A stretch of DNA of 64,000 nucleotides from Gordonia prachuapensis (lineage in GTDB: Bacteria; Actinomycetota; Actinomycetes; Mycobacteriales; Mycobacteriaceae): assembly GCF_036350515.1 (NCBI RefSeq), contig NZ_JAZDUE010000020.1, positions 35,268-99,267 on the forward strand. The letters are read 5' to 3'. How positions within the stretch are numbered: position 1 is the stretch's first letter; each line of letters begins with the position of its first letter. The position numbers and the translations under genes are program-made. Positions 8,030 through 15,260 of the stretch are shown here, one piece after another. Below the pieces are notes generated by a model, which had not been told where the DNA came from, did not search any database, and saw only the letters and a program-made list of their open reading frames with translations.

Positions 8030-8055
8030 AACATCAGGGTAAAGGCAGATGTTCC
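8030..8055 (-). promoter_or_regulatory. SigH/SigR-type promoter of trxBA
   Basis: Reading leftward, GGAAC (8055-8051) and GTT (8032-8030, within GTTGAC) are separated by exactly 18 bases. This matches the consensus of disulfide-stress sigma factors SigR (Streptomyces) and SigH (mycobacteria), GGAAY-N18-GTT. It predicts a transcript start about 60 bases before the trxB ATG. Confidence 0.75.
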
Positions 8056-8116
8056 CCGCGGTCGCGGGCGTGCCGGACGCGTCACATCAGGCGCATCAGA
8101 TCACTGGGCCAGCGGT

Positions 8117-8881
8117 TCAGTTGCCGATCAGCGTGCGCGAGATCGTCGAGGGATTGCCGGTGGTGCAGTCGGGACCCACGACCAGCGCGTCGAACCGGCC
8201 GGCGACCCCGGTGGCCAGCAGGATCACCGCGGCCGGCCGATCGCGCAGGGTGATGGGACCCGAACCCACCACGGCCGTGCCCTCGGGCACGTCGTTCGCC
8301 GCGGTACAGCGGCGCAGCTCCGCCTCGGAACCGAATGGGGCGGCATCGTCGCGGCCGAGGACAGAGAGCATGGCCATCCGCTCCCCTGGTTCGGATGTTG
8401 CCGAGGGGACGGTTGGCTGCGCCTGTCGGGCGGGCTCCTGGGGGCCCGGTGAGCGGAAGAGGCCGACAGACACCGCTACCACCACGGCGACCGTGGCGGC
8501 ACCGGCCAGCCCGGCGATGGCGAGACGGCGAGAGCGCTTCGCGCGGCCTTGATCCGGGCGCGTCAGTGGCACCGCGGTGTGCCCGCCCGCGGCGGCGACG
8601 TCGGCGCTGATCCGGTCGAGGGTCTCGCTGGTCCGCGCAGCCACCGTCGGGGGGACGGACACCGGATCGGGCGGGGCATCGCGGAGACCCGCAGTCGTGC
8701 GGTCGAGCGCGGCCAGCACCGAACGGGCCTGTGGATCGTCGGGGAGATGGGATCGGACGTGATCGGCGACCTCGGGTGGCAGGGCGTCGGCGTGCAGATC
8801 GGCGAGCAGGTCGACGGAGAACGGGGGCTGCGGGAGGTGCGACGCGTCACTGCGGTCGTTGTCTGCTCCCGGCGGGACCAT
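8117..8881 (-). CDS. Anti-sigma-M factor (Rv3912-like membrane protein)
   Basis: A 254-residue protein: cytoplasmic N-terminal region of ~130 residues, containing LLADLHADALPPEVADHVRSHLPDDP (the helical sigma-binding type seen in ECF anti-sigma factors), one membrane helix (LAIAGLAGAATVAVVVAVSVGLF, ~145-167) and an extracytoplasmic domain ending CTTGNPSTISRTLIGN. Two Cys in the outer domain could form a disulfide. It lies directly downstream of sigM on the same strand, as in M. tuberculosis, and should hold SigM inactive at the membrane. ATG 8881 follows GGGAGAGTGGAG; an upstream start at 8971 is possible. No HxxxCxxC zinc motif is visible. Confidence 0.82.
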   Translation of the reverse strand: MVPPGADNDRSDASHLPQPPFSVDLLADLHADALPPEVADHVRSHLPDDPQARSVLAALDRTTAGLRDAPPDPVSVPPTVAARTSETLDRISADVAAAGGHTAVPLTRPDQGRAKRSRRLAIAGLAGAATVAVVVAVSVGLFRSPGPQEPARQAQPTVPSATSEPGERMAMLSVLGRDDAAPFGSEAELRRCTAANDVPEGTAVVGSGPITLRDRPAAVILLATGVAGRFDALVVGPDCTTGNPSTISRTLIGN

Positions 8882-9028
8882 CGCTCCACTCTCCCACTTC
8901 TCTGGCCATCCGATCGGCCCCTGGTCGGGGGCGGTGATCGTGCTCGTCCACTCTAGGACGCACCGGGCCACGGTCCGGTTCCATCGGGATCGGATGTGAT
9001 CGGCGCGATGGATGTGGGTTCGATGTGA

Positions 9029-9589
9029 TCAGGAGTCCCGGAGGTGGCCGAGGGACTGCGCCAGGCGGAGGCGACCGCGAGCGCAGCGGCTCTTGACGGT
9101 GCCGATCGGGACACCGAGCCGTTCCGCGGCCTCCTTGACCGAGAGTCCCTCGACATCGACGGCGACGACGGCCGCCCGCTGGTCCGGTGGCAGCGCGTCG
9201 AGGGCACGGCCGATGGACACCGACAGGTCGACGGCGGCCATCTGGTCCCGGTCGTCGGCCAGCGGCGCGACGTCGAACTCCGGAATCGGCACGGTCAGGC
9301 GCACGCGGTTGCGGCGTATGCGGTCGAGACAGGCGTTGACCACGATGCGGTGCAACCAACTGGTGACCTTCGCATCGGATCGGAACTGCTCGGCCATCCG
9401 ATGGGCATTCATCAGCGCATCCTGCAGCGCGTCCGCCGCGTCGTCGGGGTTGTCGCTCGTCCGACAGGCGACCGACCAGAGATACGCGTGGTGACGTTCC
9501 ACCAGCGCGGAGAATGCCCCCGGGTCACCGCGCACGTGTGCGAGCAGCAGATCTTCGTCGCTGCGCGCGTCGATGCTCCCCCGAGGCAT
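9029..9589 (-). CDS. sigM: ECF RNA polymerase sigma factor SigM
   Basis: A 186-residue ECF sigma factor. Region 2 runs from DEDLLLAHVRGDPGAFSALVERHH to DALQDALMNAHRMAEQFR and FRSDAKVTSWLHRIVVNACLDRIRR; region 4 has LPPDQRAAVVAVDVEGLSVKEAAERLGVPIGTVKSRCARGRLRL, with the helix-turn-helix. The match to mycobacterial SigM and the downstream anti-sigma gene support the name. The start is uncertain: ATG 9589 (MPRGSIDARS) has no clear ribosome site and the frame is open to 9661. SigM in mycobacteria controls long-chain-lipid and ESX-related secretion genes. No SigM promoter was recognised in the upstream gap. Confidence 0.9.
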   Translation of the reverse strand: MPRGSIDARSDEDLLLAHVRGDPGAFSALVERHHAYLWSVACRTSDNPDDAADALQDALMNAHRMAEQFRSDAKVTSWLHRIVVNACLDRIRRNRVRLTVPIPEFDVAPLADDRDQMAAVDLSVSIGRALDALPPDQRAAVVAVDVEGLSVKEAAERLGVPIGTVKSRCARGRLRLAQSLGHLRDS

Positions 9590-9639
9590 GCGATGAAGGT
9601 TAACGGACGTGAACCGTCGATGTGCCACTGACCTGCGGG

Positions 9640-9648
9640 TTGTCCACA
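9640..9648 (+). promoter_or_regulatory. Single DnaA-box-like 9-mer
   Basis: TTGTCCACA, the actinobacterial DnaA-box consensus, lies in the 118-bp gap upstream of sigM. It is alone except for a poor partner (CTGTGGATC at 9670), so this is not an origin; it may be an origin-proximal outlier or chance. Confidence 0.35.
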
Positions 9649-9707
9649 GATCAGGGGACACCGGTCAGCCTGTGGATCGACGCCCGCGATGCCCTCCGAG
9701 AAGGACG

Positions 9708-10409
9708 TCAGCCGAGAAGACTCCGGTAGGCCGCGACGAACAGGTCGACGCTGACGTCGAGGATCGCGTCGAGCTCGAACAGATCGCTCTCGGTGACGTC
9801 GCCGGGTGCGAACTCCCCCGCCGTGCTCGTGTACCAATCGACCAGCAGCTGGGTGACCGCCCCGACGAGCCCGATCGCGGTCAGTCGCTGCGACCGATCG
9901 GCCGACCGCTCCCCCAGTGCGAGCGACAGGATGAGGTCGGCCCACCGGTGGATCGCCGCCAGTCGTAGGCGTTCGATGTCCGGACTCACGCCGACGACCT
10001 CGACCAGCATCACCCGCGCGCGCGGGGGGTTGTCGGCCAGGGTGCGCACGAAAGCGCTCAGCGTCGCCCGGGCGACCGCCGCCGCGTCACCCGCCGCGAT
10101 GCCCGCCTCGCGGGTCCCCTCTCCCCTGTCGCCGGCCACGAACTCGGCACCCGCGGTGATCGTGGCATCGCGGGCGAATGCCACACAGTCGTCGTACACG
10201 TCCGCGAGCAGCGCGAACCGGTCACGGAACGATTCGTAGAAGTAGCGCTGGGTGAGTCCGGCGTGGTCACAGATCCGCTTCACCGAGACGTTGGCGAACC
10301 CCTCCGTGCCGAACAGTTCCAGGCCCGCGGCGATCAGCTCCGCGCGTCGGCGGTCGCGGCGTTCGTCGGCGTCGGCGCCACCGTAGCGGCGGCCCTCGGC
10401 GCTGCTCAT
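9708..10409 (-). CDS. TetR/AcrR family transcriptional regulator
   Basis: A 233-residue regulator. The N-terminal helix-turn-helix is clear (ELIAAGLELFGTEGFANVSVKRICDHAGLTQRYFYESFRDRFALL, ~residues 24-68); the C-terminal ligand-binding domain is diverse. GAGGAG 9 bases before ATG 10409 sets the start over ATG 10433. It is divergent from a sterol desaturase/fatty acid hydroxylase gene, and two palindromes in the shared gap are likely its operators, so it probably represses both itself and the hydroxylase. The ligand is unknown, perhaps a fatty acid or sterol-like lipid. Confidence 0.9.
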   Translation of the reverse strand: MSSAEGRRYGGADADERRDRRRAELIAAGLELFGTEGFANVSVKRICDHAGLTQRYFYESFRDRFALLADVYDDCVAFARDATITAGAEFVAGDRGEGTREAGIAAGDAAAVARATLSAFVRTLADNPPRARVMLVEVVGVSPDIERLRLAAIHRWADLILSLALGERSADRSQRLTAIGLVGAVTQLLVDWYTSTAGEFAPGDVTESDLFELDAILDVSVDLFVAAYRSLLG

Positions 10410-10449
10410 CAGGACGGCTCCTCGTGTCGGCACCCTTTACAGCTGGTCA

Positions 10450-10471
10450 TCTGACACGCTACCGTGTCAGA
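10450..10471. promoter_or_regulatory. TetR operator candidate 1
   Basis: Perfect 9-bp arms TCTGACACG and CGTGTCAGA separated by CTAC lie 41 bp from the TetR start, within the divergent promoter region. Confidence 0.8.
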
Positions 10472-10480
10472 CCATCAGGT

Positions 10481-10504
10481 ATCTGACACGCATTCATGTC
10501 AGAT
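10481..10504. promoter_or_regulatory. TetR operator candidate 2
   Basis: Arms ATCTGACACG and CATGTCAGAT (9 of 10 paired) around CATT repeat the first palindrome, with a centre 32 bp from that of operator 1 and 24 bp before the hydroxylase ATG. Two copies of one palindrome between divergent genes argue for a shared, specific regulator. Confidence 0.8.
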
Positions 10505-10527
10505 AACGGCACGAGTCAGGAGTTCCC

Positions 10528-11499
10528 ATGATCGATCTCCTCCCGGAGGCGATGCGTGAGCCGACGGTCCTTGCCATCCCCTTCTTCGTCGTGATGGTCG
10601 GACTCGAATGGTGGGCCGCCTGGCGCCTGGACCACACCGACCACGAGCGTCCTTCGCAACGGGCACAACGGGTTCCGGCAGAGCGCGGCACCTACAACCC
10701 GAGAGACTCACGCGCGAGCCTGCTGATGGGTGTCGTGTCGATCGGGACCAGTGCGGCGTGGAAGGCGTTGGCACTCTTGGCATATGCTGCGATCTTTGCG
10801 TACGTGGCACCGTGGCAGTTGCCCGCCGACGCCTGGTACACATGGGTCATCGCCATCGTCGGGCTCGACTTCCTCTTCTATTGGGAACACCGACTGGCCC
10901 ATCGGGTCCGTCTGGTCTGGGCCACACACCAGGCCCACCACTCGAGCGAGTACTTCAACTTCACCACCGCGCTTCGGCAGAAGTGGAACAACAGCGCCGG
11001 GATCGTCATGTGGCTACCACTCCCCCTGCTCGGCGTGCCACCCGCCCTGGTGTTCGTCGCGTACTCGCTGAATCTGGTGTATCAGTTCTGGATTCACACA
11101 GAGCACATCGACAGACTCTGGCGGCCAATCGAATTCACCTTCAACACGCCATCACACCACCGCGTTCATCACGGCAGCGACCGCGACTATCTGGACCGCA
11201 ACTACGGCGGCACGCTGATCATCTGGGATCGCATGTTCGGCACTTTTGCGCCCGAAGCCCAGAGGCCCACCTACGGGCTCACCACGCCGGTGGACACCTA
11301 CAACATCTGGCGGCTGCAAACCCACGAGTATGCGGCGATCGCCCGAGATGTGCGTGGCACCAGGGGATTACGGCAGCGGCTCGGATTCGTGTTCGGGCCG
11401 CCGGGATGGGCGCCGGAGATCGCGGATCGGGATTCTGTCGGCGAAAACAAGGTTCCGTCGGCGGGGGCGGCGGGGGATCAGCCCGCCATCGAGACCTGA
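10528..11499 (+). CDS. Sterol desaturase / fatty acid hydroxylase family membrane protein
   Basis: A 323-residue integral membrane di-iron enzyme. The histidine clusters of the FA_hydroxylase family are all visible: HRLAH (about residue 115), HQAHH (~131), HTEH (~191) and HHRVHH (~211). About four hydrophobic segments surround them. Such enzymes hydroxylate or desaturate lipid chains or sterols with O2; the substrate is not evident. ATG 10528 has CAGGAG 6 bases upstream. It is controlled by the divergent TetR through two palindromes. Its last 22 bases overlap the end of the convergent murJ gene. Confidence 0.9.
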   Translation: MIDLLPEAMREPTVLAIPFFVVMVGLEWWAAWRLDHTDHERPSQRAQRVPAERGTYNPRDSRASLLMGVVSIGTSAAWKALALLAYAAIFAYVAPWQLPADAWYTWVIAIVGLDFLFYWEHRLAHRVRLVWATHQAHHSSEYFNFTTALRQKWNNSAGIVMWLPLPLLGVPPALVFVAYSLNLVYQFWIHTEHIDRLWRPIEFTFNTPSHHRVHHGSDRDYLDRNYGGTLIIWDRMFGTFAPEAQRPTYGLTTPVDTYNIWRLQTHEYAAIARDVRGTRGLRQRLGFVFGPPGWAPEIADRDSVGENKVPSAGAAGDQPAIET

Positions 11500-14400
11500 C
11501 CGATCTGCGCCTGGAATCCTCCGCCGGAGGCGGGCAGTGACGTCAGCCAGATCATCAGGAACGGACTCGACTGCGGTTCGGGGATCGTGATGGTGGTCGT
11601 CGGCTGTGACACCTGACCGGTGGCGACCTCGGTCGTATCGGCGAAGGTCGGTTGCGCCGACGACGCGGTCCGCAGCGACACCGCGAAGCCGGGCGTGGGC
11701 GTACGAATGGTCACCGTCGCGACGGACTGCTCGCCACCGAGGTCGAACATCAACCCGAGCCCGTCTTTCAGTCCGCCGAAATCCGGTGAGCCACGGTAAT
11801 TGTCGGTGCTCCAAGGGGGAGCGGTCCCGCTGATCACGTTCGCGACGTTGGCCGAGCCGTCCGGCGGCTGATTGGAGAAGTCGAGCACGCTCACCGACCG
11901 CAGCGGGATAGGGGCCGGTGCCGCGGGTGGCGGCGCACCCTGGTTCTGTTCGGTCGGGGCGGCCGGCTCGGACGTGGTGGGCAGGATGGAGTCGATGTCG
12001 GACGATCCGTCGTCCCCGCCGAAGATGTTGGTCGCCCACACCACGACGGCGATGATCACGAACAGCGCGAGCAGGCCGGCGCCGGCCATCAGTGCGGTGT
12101 TGCGCCGACCGGCCGGCTCGGACTCGGTCGATGAGGTGCGCGTCGCCGGGGGACTCATCGCGATCGGTGCCTCGCCGGTCTCGATCACCGGCAACATGTC
12201 GGTGTTGAGATCGAGCACGGTGGCCTGGTCGAGCACATGCTGCACCGTCCCCGCGGTGCGGATTCCACGACGACCGTCCAGCGCGCGGGCGGCGACCGCG
12301 GAGATCTCGAACGGCGTGTCCGGTCGTACCGCGCGCGGTTCGACCGGGTTGCCGTCCTCGCCGGGTTCGGCGATCCGTAGCCCGCCCACCGGTTCGGTGG
12401 TGTCGGCGGTGGTCACCAGCCGGGAACCCGTCTGACCGTCCAGCGGCCATCGGGCCATCAACAACGCGTAGAGCACCGCGCCGAGCCCCCGGACATCGGT
12501 GGACTTGTCGTCGCCCGCGAGGGTGCCGGGGAATGCGAGGACCGCGTTGCCGTCGGTACTGATGCGGATGCGGTCGGGGTGATCGATGGACAGCGCGCCA
12601 CCGGATCGGTGCGTGGCCTCGGCGGCCGCGGCCAGCGCGCGTACCGCGCGGGCGGCGCCGATCGGGGAGGGCTCGGACCGGGCCACCTCGGTGAGCGACG
12701 ATCCGGGCACCCACTCGCTGACCACGATCCCGCCGGACGAGCCGCGCACGACGTCGAGGACCCGGGCGACCCCGGCCGACGAGATCTGTCCGAGGCGCAG
12801 GGTTCGGGACAGGACTCCCTGGGGTCCGTCGTCGGTGACCTTGGCCGTCTCGCCGCGCCGCGGCGGTGCGGCGAGCTGGTCGGCGTCGACGAAGGTCAGC
12901 GCCACCTCACGGTCCAGGTTGATGTCGAGGGCGCGCCAGAACTGCAGTCCGCGGGTCCCGCCGTGATGTTCGAGCAGGCGATACCGTCCGCCGGCGACGG
13001 CGGCGCCCGGAACCAGGCGCGGCCCGCGCGGACGCGGCGCCGACGGGGACGCCGTGGGGGAGGCGGGCGGTGCGGTCTGGGCAGATTGCGTTGCCGCGCC
13101 GGACTTCTCGGCGTCCGCCGACTTCGCCTCGGCAGGAGATTCGTCGACACTGACCGAACCATGCTTGTCGGACGGGGAGTCCGGGATGATCTCGGTGTCC
13201 TGCGTGGTCCCGATCTCGTTGTCACTCACGCGCCGAACTCCTCTCCTGCGATAGCGCATGTCGCGGGGCGCGTGGATCCGCATCTCGCCACCATCGCGAA
13301 GGCGCGCGGCTCCACCGCTGTGAACCGAGTACGACTGCCATGTGGCAGTGCCCCGGTCGAATCTCCGGAGCACCTGTACTTGACCAGAGTACGGGAGCGA
13401 TTCGTCGGTAGAGGTCTGCGGAAACGCAACCGTGATCGTTGGAGTGGATTCTCTTACCGGCGTCTCAGGAGGCGCCAAGGCGGGGATGAATCTGCCCAGG
13501 ACGCGGCGCACGGTGGTCCCGATCGAGACGACATCGGGCAGGCGGGCGGCGGCCAGGCCGGCGTAGGTGACGCCGAGTGCGACGACGGCGGTCAGGCCCA
13601 GGTAGACCAGCGACCCGAGCTTGCCGACGTCGGTGCTCAGCAGGTGCAGCCCGGACAGCTCGGAGACCAGCCACACGATGCCGGTGACGCCCACCGACAC
13701 CACCAGGGTGACGACCGTGGTGCGCGACACGTCGGTCAGTCGTGCACCGTCGAGCCGTTTGCGCAGCAGGAAGTGGCCGACGATGGCGCCGACGAGGTAG
13801 CCGAGACCGTTGGAGAGCGCCAGCCAGCGCACCACGAGTTCGGGGTCGGAGAACAGCACCGGACCGAGCAGCGACGCGGCCACCTTGACCACCGTGATGC
13901 CGAGGACCATCGCGGTCGGGGTCCAGGCGTCCTCGCGGGCATAGAACACCCGGAGCTGGACCAGCGTCATCGAGTACGGGATGAGGGTGAACGCGCCCCA
14001 CGCGAGCACCGAACCGAGCTGCGAAGCGGTCGCGGCGTCGAATCGGCCGAAGTTGAACACCGCGATGCCGATGGCGGGCCCGAAGAAGGTCATGTACGCG
14101 ACGATCGGGACCAGCGCGACCATCGTCAGGCGGGTGGCCAGCGACAGGTCCGCGACCACCGCGTCGTCGTCGTTGGCGGTCGCGTTGCGCGACAGTCGCG
14201 GCATGATCGCGGTCAGGATCGTCACGCCGAGCACGCCGTACGGCAGCTGCAGCAGCTGCCAGTGGGTGGCGTAGACGCTGATGCCGGACGCGTCGGCATG
14301 GGCGGCGATGCGGTAGGTGATGACCATCCCGACCTGCAGGATGGCCACGTACAGCACGATCGCGAGGGCCATGTTGCCGAAGCGGCGCAGCCGGGCGTCG

Positions 14401-15260
14401 AGGCCCCACTCGAAGCGCAGCCGTACCCCCGCGCGCTTGAGCCAGGGCAGCAGGATCCCGGCCTGCACCACCACACCCAGGGTGGTGCCGATACCGAGGA
14501 CGAGCAGCTGCGGGTCGGTCATCCGCACCGGGTTGAGGGTGATCTCCCCGGGCATGATCGCGTACAGCACCAGCGTGGCGATCTGGATGATGTTGTTGAG
14601 CACCGGGGCCCAGGCACCGGGCTTGAAAAAGCCCTTCATGTTCAGGATCGCCATGAACAGGGCCGACAGGCCGTAGAAGAGGATCTCCGGCAGCAGCAGG
14701 TAGGCCAGCGCGGTCGTGAGGTCGCGGTTGACGTCTCCGTCGCCGACGTTGAGGAAGGTGAGCAGCGGCGCCGCGATCAGGGCGATGATCGTCGCCACGC
14801 CGAGCGTGGCCACCGACAGGGTGAAGATGCGGTTGATGAACGATCTGCCGCCGTCGGCGTCCTCGGCCTCGGCGCGCGCCAGCACCGGGATCACGATGGC
14901 GGTGAGCACCGCCCCGAGCACCACTTCGGCGATCATGCTGGGCAGCACATAGGCGGCCTGGAACGCCGACGCGATCGCCGGGCCGAGCATCGCCAGCACC
15001 AGGACGGTGCGGATGAAGCCGGTGATGCGGCTGGTCAGCGTTGCGAGCGCGATGGAACCGCTGGTCTCGAGGATGCTGGCGTCGGAGTCGCGCTCGAGTC
15101 CGGTGGGGGATTCGTCGAGGTCGGTGCCGCCACGAGAATCAGATCCGCGGGGATCAGATCTGCGGGGATCAGGCCGCGCGGGCGGCCCCGGGGGCATCCC
15201 GCCCGGTTGAATTCGGCGGGGCTGGGCGCGGCGCGGCGGCGGAGGTCCCGGCCGGCTCAT
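11478..15260 (-). CDS. murJ: MurJ lipid II flippase fused to a cytoplasmic pseudokinase and C-terminal extracellular domain
   Basis: A 1260-residue protein. After a Pro/Arg-rich N terminus, residues ~85-600 form the 14-helix MurJ/MviN flippase (LTSRITGFIRTVLVLAMLGP is the conserved first part; VLPSMIAEVVLGAVLTAIVIPVL follows). A poorly biased linker leads to a kinase-like domain from ~780 (GRYRLLEHHGG, lacking normal catalytic HRD/DFG motifs), one membrane helix (~1060) and a Thr/Pro-rich outer region with a discoidin-like end. In M. tuberculosis the same fusion (Rv3910/MviN) binds FhaA when phosphorylated by PknB. ATG 15260 overlaps the upstream stop as ATGA. An internal GTG with a strong ribosome site occurs at 13229 (see separate entry). 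Confidence 0.92.
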   Translation of the reverse strand: MSRPGPPPPRRAQPRRIQPGGMPPGPPARPDPRRSDPRGSDSRGGTDLDESPTGLERDSDASILETSGSIALATLTSRITGFIRTVLVLAMLGPAIASAFQAAYVLPSMIAEVVLGAVLTAIVIPVLARAEAEDADGGRSFINRIFTLSVATLGVATIIALIAAPLLTFLNVGDGDVNRDLTTALAYLLLPEILFYGLSALFMAILNMKGFFKPGAWAPVLNNIIQIATLVLYAIMPGEITLNPVRMTDPQLLVLGIGTTLGVVVQAGILLPWLKRAGVRLRFEWGLDARLRRFGNMALAIVLYVAILQVGMVITYRIAAHADASGISVYATHWQLLQLPYGVLGVTILTAIMPRLSRNATANDDDAVVADLSLATRLTMVALVPIVAYMTFFGPAIGIAVFNFGRFDAATASQLGSVLAWGAFTLIPYSMTLVQLRVFYAREDAWTPTAMVLGITVVKVAASLLGPVLFSDPELVVRWLALSNGLGYLVGAIVGHFLLRKRLDGARLTDVSRTTVVTLVVSVGVTGIVWLVSELSGLHLLSTDVGKLGSLVYLGLTAVVALGVTYAGLAAARLPDVVSIGTTVRRVLGRFIPALAPPETPVRESTPTITVAFPQTSTDESLPYSGQVQVLRRFDRGTATWQSYSVHSGGAARLRDGGEMRIHAPRDMRYRRRGVRRVSDNEIGTTQDTEIIPDSPSDKHGSVSVDESPAEAKSADAEKSGAATQSAQTAPPASPTASPSAPRPRGPRLVPGAAVAGGRYRLLEHHGGTRGLQFWRALDINLDREVALTFVDADQLAAPPRRGETAKVTDDGPQGVLSRTLRLGQISSAGVARVLDVVRGSSGGIVVSEWVPGSSLTEVARSEPSPIGAARAVRALAAAAEATHRSGGALSIDHPDRIRISTDGNAVLAFPGTLAGDDKSTDVRGLGAVLYALLMARWPLDGQTGSRLVTTADTTEPVGGLRIAEPGEDGNPVEPRAVRPDTPFEISAVAARALDGRRGIRTAGTVQHVLDQATVLDLNTDMLPVIETGEAPIAMSPPATRTSSTESEPAGRRNTALMAGAGLLALFVIIAVVVWATNIFGGDDGSSDIDSILPTTSEPAAPTEQNQGAPPPAAPAPIPLRSVSVLDFSNQPPDGSANVANVISGTAPPWSTDNYRGSPDFGGLKDGLGLMFDLGGEQSVATVTIRTPTPGFAVSLRTASSAQPTFADTTEVATGQVSQPTTTITIPEPQSSPFLMIWLTSLPASGGGFQAQIGQVSMAG
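13227..13247 (-). promoter_or_regulatory. Internal ribosome binding site and GTG start inside murJ
   Basis: Reading leftward, AGGAGAGGAG (13247-13238) precedes GTG at 13229-13227 by 8 bases, in frame with murJ. Translation here would make a 583-residue pseudokinase protein beginning VSDNEIGTTQ (11478-13229). The ~200 bases before it have weaker codon bias and rare AGG/AGA codons, more like a former intergenic region than a domain. Confidence 0.55.

Noticed and set aside
9640..9678. DnaA boxes as a replication origin
   Set aside because: One consensus TTGTCCACA and one poor partner are too few; no AT-rich unwinding region or dnaA/dnaN neighbours.
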